Shown one piece after another: positions 21,354 to 26,958 of a DNA stretch of 26,958 nt (the stretch's first letter is position 1; every line of letters begins with the position of its first letter). The position numbers and the translations under genes were made by a program. The DNA comes from JAUNST01 sp964452285 (GTDB taxonomy: Bacteria > Patescibacteriota > Microgenomatia > UBA1400 > PJMF01). The notes beneath the pieces were generated by a model. The model was not told where the DNA came from. It made no database searches and saw nothing but the letters and a program-made list of their open reading frames with translations. The stretch is taken from contig CAYVKW010000013.1 in NCBI GenBank assembly GCA_964452285.1, positions 1 to 26,958 of the forward strand, written 5' to 3'.

Positions 21354-21764
21354 TTATGCTTCCTTGCTGACTAATACGGTTTTGACGGATAATTTGTGAC
21401 CGGCTTTGCTAAAAGCAGCTTTGGCAGTAGCCAAATCAACGCCACCAATTTCGAAAATAATCGCTCCTGGCTTAACGGTAGCTACATAATGATCAATATC
21501 ACCTTTACCGCTACCCATTTTGACGCCAACTGGTTTTTTGGTAACCGGACGATGCGGAAAAACGCGAATCCAATATTTACCAACTTTTTTGGTAGCGAAA
21601 GTAATTTTTTTACGAGCAGACTCGATTTCTCGATCGCTCAAACTGCCGTGTTCCAAAACTTTCAGCCCATAATCGCCAAAAGCAATGGTATTGCCGCGCA
21701 AAGCGGTACCGCGGTTCTTACCGCGAAAGCATTTTCTGTATTTTCTTTTTCTGGGCTGTAACAT
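21354..21764 (-). CDS. rplP: Ribosomal protein uL16
   Basis: 136 residues, usual length. L16 contacts A-site tRNA and helps order the peptidyl transferase centre. Hallmarks: MLQPRKRKYRKCFRGKNRG, FGDYGLKVLEHG, ARKKITF, RVFPHRPVTKKPVGVKMGSGKG (seen as FPHRPVTKKP and RMGSGKG-like KMGSGKGDIDHYVA) and the C-terminal AKAAFSKAGHKLSVKT. It lies 11 nt after rpsC. Confidence 0.97.
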   Translation of the reverse strand: MLQPRKRKYRKCFRGKNRGTALRGNTIAFGDYGLKVLEHGSLSDREIESARKKITFATKKVGKYWIRVFPHRPVTKKPVGVKMGSGKGDIDHYVATVKPGAIIFEIGGVDLATAKAAFSKAGHKLSVKTVLVSKEA

Positions 21765-21775
21765 AATTTTAATCC

Positions 21776-22420
21776 TTAAAAAAGTTCTCCCTTATAAATC
21801 CAAACTTTAATACCGACGTAACCAGATTTGGTGTGAATCGGTGATTCGTAATAATCAATATTGGCGCGTAAAGTTTGCGTCGGAATGGAACCCTGGAAGT
21901 ATTTTTCAGTGCGGGCGATTTCAGCACCGCCGATACGACCAGAAAGTTGAATCCGGATACCTTTGGCACCGGCCGCCGTGGCTTTTTCCAAAGCTTGCGA
22001 AATCGCCCGACGATGTGGAAAGCGTTTAACGATTTGATCGGCAATACGTTCTCCAACTAATTTAGCTGATAAATCAGGTTTTTTCACTTCTTCGACTTTG
22101 ACATCAATTTTAGTTTTTTCACTTTGAGTGTCAGAAACCAAGGCATCAATTTTCTTTTTTAAAGCTTCCAAAGAGCTGCCACCTTTACCGATGACGACAC
22201 CAGGACGAGAAACGAAAATTGTCACTTTAAGAGCATTAACTGAACGTTCAAGCTCAGCTTTGACTAAACCAGCATTGTGTAATTCTGACTCCAAAAGCTG
22301 ACGGAGTTTTTTGTCTTGCAACAAAATCTGGCCGTATTGCCCTTTGGGAGCAAACCATTTAGAGCTAGCTGGTTGTGTGATGCCGACGCGATAGCCGACT
22401 GGATTAACTTTTTGTCCCAT
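21776..22420 (-). CDS. rpsC: Ribosomal protein uS3
   Basis: 214 residues, typical. S3 lines the mRNA entry channel. MGQKVNPVGYRVGIT is the standard start. The KH domain has FVSRPGVVIGKGGSSLEALK with the GKGG loop (about residues 78-81). The C-terminal domain shows RAISQALEKATAAGAKGIRI and LSGRIGGAEIARTE. The end is short, with no extended tail. It is 2 nt after rplV. Confidence 0.97.
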   Translation of the reverse strand: MGQKVNPVGYRVGITQPASSKWFAPKGQYGQILLQDKKLRQLLESELHNAGLVKAELERSVNALKVTIFVSRPGVVIGKGGSSLEALKKKIDALVSDTQSEKTKIDVKVEEVKKPDLSAKLVGERIADQIVKRFPHRRAISQALEKATAAGAKGIRIQLSGRIGGAEIARTEKYFQGSIPTQTLRANIDYYESPIHTKSGYVGIKVWIYKGELF

Positions 22421-22422
22421 AT

Positions 22423-22914
22423 TTATTTACCCTTTTCTGTCGTTTTTTTAGCGGCGGCAGTTTTTTTGGCTGCTGCTGGCGCTTTTTTGGCGGGAGCGGA
22501 GGCGGTAACTGGTTTCGCTTCCTGAACGACCGCTGCTTTTACTTCTTGAACTTCACCTTGAACTGGTGCTTGTTCAGCATCGGTTTTGGTAGTCAAAGTG
22601 ACTTTGACGTGGCAGGTACGTTTTTCGATAGAATGTCCGCGACCACGGCTGACGGCGCGCATTCTTTTGAGAATAGGACCGTCACTGACAATAATGTCTG
22701 TCAATTCAAGTTGATCAATAGCGATTTTACTATTGTTGGTGGCATTAGCGACAGCTTGATTGATAACTTTCAAAATAGCTAAAGAGCTACGTCTTTGAAT
22801 CAAAGCGAGTTGATCAATGGCTTGGCTAAGACCGAGTTTTTTTACCTGATTAGCCACTAAACGCACTTTGCGTGAAGATTGGCGAAGGTTTTTTTGTTGT
22901 GCTGTAATAATCAT
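22423..22914 (-). CDS. rplV: Ribosomal protein uL22 with Ala/Lys-rich tail
   Basis: 163 residues, against about 110-118 for typical L22. L22 lines the nascent-chain tunnel. The core is normal: RQSSRKVRLVANQVKKL, AIDQLALIQRRSS, then the tunnel loop and ILKRMRAVSRGRGHSIEKRT (about residues 79-99), which is diagnostic. From about residue 113 there is an extra 50-residue tail, first with acidic residues and then Ala/Lys/Pro-rich (PAKKAPAAAKKTAAAKK), like the tail on S5. Confidence 0.95.
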   Translation of the reverse strand: MIITAQQKNLRQSSRKVRLVANQVKKLGLSQAIDQLALIQRRSSLAILKVINQAVANATNNSKIAIDQLELTDIIVSDGPILKRMRAVSRGRGHSIEKRTCHVKVTLTTKTDAEQAPVQGEVQEVKAAVVQEAKPVTASAPAKKAPAAAKKTAAAKKTTEKGK

Positions 22915-22937
22915 AAATAATCCTCTTCAACAATAGT

Positions 22938-23222
22938 TTAAGTTTTGGTGAGCACCCGTTTAACGATGCGACCATGGCCCTTGAAGGTGCGTGTGGGCGC
23001 AAACTCACCGAGTTTGTGACCGACCATAGTTTCGCTGACAAAGACATCAATAAATTTTCTACCTTGATGGACAGAAAAGGTAAAACCGATGAACTCTGGT
23101 GGAATAACACTTTGACGAGCCCAGGTTTTGATAGCTGTCTTGTTACCGCTCTGTTTTTGAGCGAGAACTTTTTTCAGTAATTTTTCGTCCACGTAGGGAC
23201 CTTTTTTAATACTTCTGCTCAT
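22938..23222 (-). CDS. rpsS: Ribosomal protein uS19
   Basis: 94 residues, usual length. S19 sits in the small-subunit head with S13. It begins SRSIKKGPYVDEKLLKKV and has the signature KTWARQSVIPPEFIGFTFSV (seen as RQSVIPPEFIGF), VHQGRKFIDVFV and MVGHKLGEFAPTRTF. Its ATG shares one base with the rplB stop (TAATG), suggesting coupled translation. Confidence 0.97.
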   Translation of the reverse strand: MSRSIKKGPYVDEKLLKKVLAQKQSGNKTAIKTWARQSVIPPEFIGFTFSVHQGRKFIDVFVSETMVGHKLGEFAPTRTFKGHGRIVKRVLTKT

Positions 23223-24052
23223 TATTTAATCCTTCTGTCCTTAACGATCATTTTACTGTTTTTACTATGGCGGCGAGTCTTGTGACCCAAGGCTGGCTTA
23301 CCCCAAGGAGTCTTAGGATGTGACATACCGATACCGCTTCTACCCTCACCGCCGCCATGTGGATGGCTACCCGGATGTTGAGCAGTACCGCGGACACCTG
23401 GACGAATGCCCATTAAACGACGACGACCAGCTTTGCCCAATTTCTCATTCTTATGATCTTGATTGCTCAACTGACCAACGGTGGCCAAACAATCAAGTTT
23501 GAAAAGACGAACTTCTTTGGAAGGTAAAAGAACAGTAGCGAAAGTGTCATCTTTGGATTGGATGACGGCACCGACGCCGGCGCTACGGACTAATTTGGCG
23601 CCACGTCCCGGCTCAAGCTCTAAATTGTGAATCGGCACCCCGAGTGGGATGTGGCGCAGGGCCAAAGTATTGCCGGCGTGAGCTTCCGCTTTTTCGTGAT
23701 TGACGATACGGTCACCAACGGACAAACCTTCTGGAGCTAAAATGTAACGCTTTTCACCATCGGTATAGAAAACCAAAGCGATCAAGGCGCTACGATTAGG
23801 ATCGTATTCGATTTGTTTGATGACACCCTCGACGTTAATTTTGTCGCGTTTGAAATCAATTTTGCGCAAAAGGCGTTTGACGCCGCCGCCGCGATGACGG
23901 ACAGTGATATGTCCTTGATAACCACGGCCTTGACGTTTCAAATGACCTTTTTTCAATAAAGATTTTTCTGGACGACCGGTATAAACATCGGCGACTTTGA
24001 CGTCAACACGATTGCGAGTACCAGCAGTAGTGGGTTTGACTTGCTTTAACAT
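23222..24052 (-). CDS. rplB: Ribosomal protein uL2
   Basis: 276 residues, usual length. L2 is needed for subunit joining and peptidyl transfer. Family blocks are KPTTAGTRNRV near the start, ITVRHRGGGVKRLLRKIDF, KRYILAPEGLSVGD, and the C-terminal MGIRPGVRGTAQHPGSHPHGGGEG region (seen as GVRGTAQHPGSHPHGGGEG), which holds the conserved histidine. It ends with SKNSKMIVKDRRIK. It is 4 nt after rplW. Confidence 0.97.
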   Translation of the reverse strand: MLKQVKPTTAGTRNRVDVKVADVYTGRPEKSLLKKGHLKRQGRGYQGHITVRHRGGGVKRLLRKIDFKRDKINVEGVIKQIEYDPNRSALIALVFYTDGEKRYILAPEGLSVGDRIVNHEKAEAHAGNTLALRHIPLGVPIHNLELEPGRGAKLVRSAGVGAVIQSKDDTFATVLLPSKEVRLFKLDCLATVGQLSNQDHKNEKLGKAGRRRLMGIRPGVRGTAQHPGSHPHGGGEGRSGIGMSHPKTPWGKPALGHKTRRHSKNSKMIVKDRRIK

Positions 24053-24056
24053 AAAA

Positions 24057-24362
24057 TTACTCCGATTTACCTTCTAAGTCAAAAAGCTCAATTTTTTGGC
24101 CTGGTTTAAGTTTGACAAGAGCTTTTTTGCGACGTTCTGCGGTAACCATTAACCGCTTGCGACCAGTCTTTTTATTGGCGCGATAGCCCAAAACCGTATT
24201 AACGGATTCAGCTTCAACGTGAAAAAGATCGGCAATCATTTTCTTAATTTGATTTTTCTCCGCACTAGCGGCGACTTCGAAAACATAAGTGTTTTCTTTT
24301 TCGGCTAAGAGCAAAGTCTTCTCGGTGACGAGTGGTTTTTTGATAATAAAAGCGTTGTTCAT
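24057..24362 (-). CDS. rplW: Ribosomal protein uL23
   Basis: 101 residues, usual length. L23 lies at the tunnel exit and docks trigger factor and SRP. The start IIKKPLVTEKTLLLAEKENT and the centre VEAESVNTVLGYRANKKTGR (seen as VNTVLGYRANKK) fit the family. It is 1 nt after rplD. Confidence 0.95.
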   Translation of the reverse strand: MNNAFIIKKPLVTEKTLLLAEKENTYVFEVAASAEKNQIKKMIADLFHVEAESVNTVLGYRANKKTGRKRLMVTAERRKKALVKLKPGQKIELFDLEGKSE

Positions 24363-24363
24363 A

Positions 24364-24963
24364 TTATTTTTCCTCCCCGAGCAAACGAGTGGCTAAAGCC
24401 TGAGCGCCAGCAGTGCTGAAAATGATTTTGTCAGCATTGACAACGTGTAATAAATTGAGATAACGAGCAGTGATCAAGAAAACTTGAGTTGGATTGCTAT
24501 AAGTGCGAACCAATTCTGGAGTTTTTTTATCGACGACCAAGAGGACGCGAGCATCATTGTCCAGAGCTTGACCCAAAGCGGCAATGCCGGTTTTGGTCTT
24601 GCCATCAACTTTGGTGAAAGCATCATCGACAAAAATTAAGTCTTGTTGCATGGCCAAAGCGGAAAGCAAAGCTTGTTTTCTCATTTTGACAGTTAATTTG
24701 AGAGTGTAATTTTGGGTGCCAGTAGGACCGTGACCAGTGCCGCCGCCGACAAAAATATTGGCAGTGCGAGCGCCGTGACGAGCATTACCTGTCCCCTTCT
24801 GCTTGAACCATTTTTTCTTGGTGCGATTGATTTCGCTACGAGTTTTGGTTTTGGCAGTCGCTTGACGTTGGTTGCTCAAAAAGACACGAACAGCTTGAGA
24901 GACAAGTTCGGTTTTGACTTCACCGGCGAAAAGAGATTGATTGAATTCTGAAGCATTTTGCAT
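24364..24963 (-). CDS. rplD: Ribosomal protein uL4
   Basis: 199 residues, usual length. L4 reaches into the tunnel with an extended loop and in some bacteria also represses the S10 operon. The loop is clear: KTRSEINRTKKKWFKQKGTG and NARHGARTANIFVGGGTGHGP (about residues 41-81; quoted parts KQKGTGNARHG and GGGTGHGP). The end part has DKIIFSTAGAQALATRLLG. The operon has a leader of about 100 nt where L4-like control could act, but no such site was recognised. Confidence 0.96.
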   Translation of the reverse strand: MQNASEFNQSLFAGEVKTELVSQAVRVFLSNQRQATAKTKTRSEINRTKKKWFKQKGTGNARHGARTANIFVGGGTGHGPTGTQNYTLKLTVKMRKQALLSALAMQQDLIFVDDAFTKVDGKTKTGIAALGQALDNDARVLLVVDKKTPELVRTYSNPTQVFLITARYLNLLHVVNADKIIFSTAGAQALATRLLGEEK

Positions 24964-24968
24964 AGTAA

Positions 24969-25796
24969 TTAAGCTTTCTCACCTTCCTCAGTAGACTCGG
25001 TAGTAGGAGCAACTTCAGCGGCAGTTTCTGGACTGACTGGAGCAGCATCAGGAGTGGATTGAGACTCAGAAACGACTGTTTCTGGAACACCAGAGGCTGT
25101 CTTGTCAAGAGCAAAAGCGTGTTTGGTTTTGCCGGTGACAGTAATTTTTACAATAGAATTAAAGGATCCAGGAACAGTGCCAACGAGCCAAAGCATACCA
25201 GTACTAGGATCAAAATGAGCGACAGTCAAGCCGGAAACGGTTTGAGCATCGACACCATAGTGACCAGGCATACGTTTGCCGAGCCAGACACGACCAGGAG
25301 TGGTGCGGTTACCGATAGAACCGGTAGCACGCCAACGATCTGATTGACCGTGAGTCTTAGGACCGCCGTGGAAACCGTAGCGTTTGACGCCGCCGGCGAA
25401 ACCGCGACCTTTAGTGGTACCTTGGACTTTGACCAAAGCGCCGACTGACAAAATGGAGGCGGCGTCTAATGTCTGGCCAACGACCAAAGCTTCACCGTCA
25501 GCGGCGTTTTCACGGACACCGACGATTTGGCGCAAACCGGACTTGAGACCGGCGGCGGCAAAACGGGTGCGTAAAGGTTTGCTGACGTTTTTGAGTTTTT
25601 TCTGACCGTAGCCGATTTCAACGATACGTTGCTCGGCAGTGGCAGAAGCCAATTTTTTATCAGTTTTAATAATAGCGGTCTTGTCCCCGACCACATAGTT
25701 TGGTTCAACTACCAAAGTAGTAATGCACAAGCGACGACCTTGGTCGTTCCAAGCTTGAGTCATGGATTTTTTGGTAGCAAAGAGAGTCTTAATCAT
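24969..25796 (-). CDS. rplC: Ribosomal protein uL3 with acidic tail
   Basis: 275 residues, against about 210 for typical L3. L3 starts large-subunit assembly and reaches the peptidyl transferase centre. The core is normal: FATKKSMTQAWNDQGRRL near the start, TTKGRGFAGGVKRYGFHGGP (residues 127-146), THGQSDRWRATGSIG and MPGHYG (176-181). From about residue 231 there is an extra acidic tail rich in Glu, Ser, Thr and Pro, opposite in charge to the tails of S5 and L22. Confidence 0.95.
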   Translation of the reverse strand: MIKTLFATKKSMTQAWNDQGRRLCITTLVVEPNYVVGDKTAIIKTDKKLASATAEQRIVEIGYGQKKLKNVSKPLRTRFAAAGLKSGLRQIVGVRENAADGEALVVGQTLDAASILSVGALVKVQGTTKGRGFAGGVKRYGFHGGPKTHGQSDRWRATGSIGNRTTPGRVWLGKRMPGHYGVDAQTVSGLTVAHFDPSTGMLWLVGTVPGSFNSIVKITVTGKTKHAFALDKTASGVPETVVSESQSTPDAAPVSPETAAEVAPTTESTEEGEKA

Positions 25797-25816
25797 AACA
25801 ATAATTTCTAATCAGT

Positions 25817-26146
25817 TTACATCTTTACTTGAATATCAACACCAGCTGGTAACTCCAGATGGATTAAATTGTCAATAGTTTTGTTGGTAGGATCGATGAT
25901 GTCAATGACACGTTTGTGAGTGCGGATGACGTAATGTTCTTGAGCGTTTTTGTCGGTATGAGGGGAAGCCAAGACAGTAAACCATTTTTTTTCAGTGGGC
26001 AAAGGCACGGGGCCGATGACGCGAGCACCGGTGGTCAAAGCAGTGTCCAAAACTTTGTTGGATGCTTCATCAATGACACGATGGTCGTAAGATTTAAGGC
26101 GGACTCTGATTTTGTACGCACTGTTTTTGTCATTTTTTGTAGCCAT
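25817..26146 (-). CDS. rpsJ: Ribosomal protein uS10 (NusE)
   Basis: 109 residues from ATG 26146. S10 is in the small-subunit head and, as NusE, joins transcription antitermination. YKIRVRLKSYDHRVID (residues 10-25), TGARVIGPVPLPT and RTHKRVIDIIDPTNKTID fit the family. A longer in-frame start at 26215 adds 23 residues with no match. The chosen ATG has an aaagga site 7-8 nt upstream. It is the first gene of the operon, with a promoter about 110-140 bp upstream. The tuf gene that often precedes it is absent. Confidence 0.96.
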   Translation of the reverse strand: MATKNDKNSAYKIRVRLKSYDHRVIDEASNKVLDTALTTGARVIGPVPLPTEKKWFTVLASPHTDKNAQEHYVIRTHKRVIDIIDPTNKTIDNLIHLELPAGVDIQVKM

Positions 26147-26254
26147 AATTAATCCTTTTCCGGCGGCGAGACCGATATTCCTTGAGCTGAAAAAGCGGCG
26201 AGAGAACGCTGCCAAACCAGACTAAGTTTTTTTGTTTTGTTAATAAGAAGGGCG

Positions 26255-26283
26255 ATTATATCACGGGAGGTGGATTTGGTCAA
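26255..26283 (-). promoter_or_regulatory. Promoter of the S10-spc ribosomal operon
   Basis: On the minus strand TTGACC (26278-26283), 17 nt, then TATAAT (26255-26260) preceded by TGa (extended -10). The start near 26248 gives a leader of about 100 nt before rpsJ. It begins 15 bp after the toxin stop, with no terminator between. The leader DNA has the direct repeat gcggcgaga twice (near 26162-26170 and 26190-26198). Confidence 0.7.
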
Positions 26284-26297
26284 GAGGGAAAATGAGC

Positions 26298-26576
26298 TTA
26301 CTGATAGTGACCGAGGAGAGACAAGATATTCAATCTTTTGTTTTTATCAACTAAGTAAATTAAACGATCTTTTTGAGTCAAACGGCGAGAAAATCCGGGG
26401 CGGTGTTTGAGAGGTTCTGGCTTACCTAAACCTGATGTCAAACCATCTTGATAAATCGATTTAATTAATTGACGGAGTCTGTTTTTGGTTTTTTCGCTGG
26501 TTGTGGCGTTCCATTCACTAGCGGCGATTTTAGACCAGATTGGTGGTAAGTCAGTGCGCCAATGTTGTTGTGACAT
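26298..26576 (-). CDS. yoeB: YoeB-type mRNA interferase toxin
   Basis: 92 residues. YoeB cuts mRNA in the ribosomal A site. GKPEPLKHRPGFSRRLTQKD (residues 51-70) followed by RLIYLV is the family signature, and the chain ends GHYQ. By comparison with E. coli YoeB (E46, R65, H83, Y84) the catalytic set is intact as E54, R71, H90, Y91, with one extra residue after the Tyr. One residue is missing in the usual GFWSRR (GFSRR here), and the N-terminus is about 8 residues longer. The ATG lies 1 nt after the antitoxin stop, so translation is coupled. It is probably active. Confidence 0.88.
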   Translation of the reverse strand: MSQQHWRTDLPPIWSKIAASEWNATTSEKTKNRLRQLIKSIYQDGLTSGLGKPEPLKHRPGFSRRLTQKDRLIYLVDKNKRLNILSLLGHYQ

Positions 26577-26577
26577 A

Positions 26578-26835
26578 TCAAAGATCGATGCCCAAGTCTT
26601 TGAATGGGATTTCCACTCCTTGCCCAGCTTCTATTTCTTGGATACCTTTATCAAGTTTGGAATCAAGACAAGTATTATTAATCAGACTTAAAAGATGGTG
26701 ATGCTGAGCCTCACTCATCACGACCAGATTAAGATTGCGCGGTCTAGAGACCACGAAAGTGGTGCCATGAATAGCTTGATTGGCAATGTGAGCAAAATTG
26801 GTAGTAATATCTCTGGACTGGATTGTTTGTAACAT
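26578..26835 (-). CDS. yefM: YefM/Phd-type antitoxin
   Basis: 85 residues. These antitoxins bind the toxin through a flexible C-terminus and their own operator through the N-terminal domain. The N-terminal pattern fits: short strand LQTIQSRDITTNFAHIANQA (residues 2-21), then a TTFVVSRPRNLNLVVMS block like the VV-S-N-VVLMS pattern of YefM, then a helix. The acidic C-terminus (EIEAGQGVEIPFKDLGIDL) would contact YoeB. The family match is weaker than for the toxin and leans on gene order. No clear Shine-Dalgarno is visible. Confidence 0.8.
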   Translation of the reverse strand: MLQTIQSRDITTNFAHIANQAIHGTTFVVSRPRNLNLVVMSEAQHHHLLSLINNTCLDSKLDKGIQEIEAGQGVEIPFKDLGIDL

Positions 26836-26862
26836 AAAAACACATTCTTTTTCACTTATAAT

Positions 26863-26872
26863 TTCATATGAA
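26863..26872. promoter_or_regulatory. Palindromic operator candidate of the toxin-antitoxin pair
   Basis: Perfect 10-bp palindrome ttcatatgaa, sharing its last base with the -10 and covering the expected start point. This placement suits autorepression by the antitoxin-toxin complex. Confidence 0.5.
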
Positions 26873-26899
26873 TTATATCATATTTTTGTAAAATATCAA
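26872..26899 (-). promoter_or_regulatory. Promoter of the toxin-antitoxin pair
   Basis: On the minus strand TTGATA (26894-26899), 16 nt, then TATAAT (26872-26877) preceded by TGa. The start near 26865 gives about 30 nt of leader before the antitoxin ATG. Confidence 0.65.
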
Positions 26900-26912
26900 A
26901 TACGGGCGCGGG

Positions 26913-26934
26913 CGGCGCGCGCAGAGGCGCGCCG
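26913..26934. other. GC-rich hairpin at the window edge
   Basis: An 8-bp stem cggcgcgc / gcgcgccg with a 6-nt loop, within a short very GC-rich patch next to A/T-rich promoter DNA. No T run follows on the minus strand. Its role is unknown, as the neighbouring gene lies outside the window. Confidence 0.4.
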
Positions 26935-26958
26935 AGAAGAGAGCAAAAAGAGCAAAAA

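Noticed and set aside
21396..21761. 121-codon open frame on the plus strand
   Set aside because: It lies antisense within rplP, a certain gene; a shadow frame.
26147..26215. Longer rpsJ from an upstream in-frame start at 26215
   Set aside because: The extra 23 residues do not match S10, and the ATG at 26146 has a ribosome site and the family's normal start.
1..26958. CRISPR array, tRNA or rRNA genes, transposases
   Set aside because: No regularly spaced repeats, no cloverleaf-like stretches with CCA-type ends, no rRNA signatures and no transposase motifs were noticed on reading.

Overview
The window looks like part of a chromosome from a Candidate Phyla Radiation (Patescibacteria) bacterium, read from a metagenome assembly. 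The evidence is the gene set. It holds a full-order S10-spc ribosomal protein cluster with no room for L30 between S5 and L15, small and trimmed core proteins, a short-LID adenylate kinase, and many secreted or membrane proteins without recognisable relatives, including a FISUMP-type protein. TGA works as an ordinary stop, which argues against the UGA-recoding groups Gracilibacteria and SR1. I cannot place it more finely. There is no rRNA, tRNA, CRISPR array or transposase.

Layout. 1-617 (+): the 3' end of hrcA, then grpE (heat shock). 632-2723 (-): a two-gene unit for a membrane-anchored FISUMP protein and a Cys-rich secreted protein. 3003-3557 (+): a small secreted protein with its own strong promoter and an excellent terminator. 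3606-7259 (-): a glycan-assembly operon (unknown anchored protein, GT-C-like membrane protein, GT2 glycosyltransferase), divergent from a GT4 glycosyltransferase (7303-8490, +). 8491-8761 has no gene. 8762-11630 (-): two exported proteins sharing an unrecognised C-terminal domain of about 210 residues. The smaller one is preceded by a consensus promoter and a leader of about 520 nt packed with inverted repeats. 12212-14802 (-): secY, adk and map. 14873-16633 (-): a 586-residue protein of unknown function between the ribosomal operon and secY. 16739-26146 (-): rplO back to rpsJ, twenty ribosomal protein genes with one promoter and one terminator. 26298-26835 (-): a YefM/YoeB-type toxin-antitoxin pair just upstream of the S10 promoter.

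How it works together. The right half is translation and secretion (ribosome, SecY translocon, Adk, Map). The left half is mostly envelope: glycosyltransferases and several proteins with signal peptides or single anchors that would leave through SecY. Promoters visible by eye share an extended -10 (TGnTAnAAT). At three genes this box sits so close to the ATG that leaderless or nearly leaderless mRNAs are expected.

The main points for a second look are the structured leader with a duplicated translation start region (11628-12186), the new paralogous domain pair, the unknown gene at the ribosomal/secY junction, and a scaffold gap inside rpsQ. The gap is an assembly artefact that falsely breaks the gene and can be repaired exactly.
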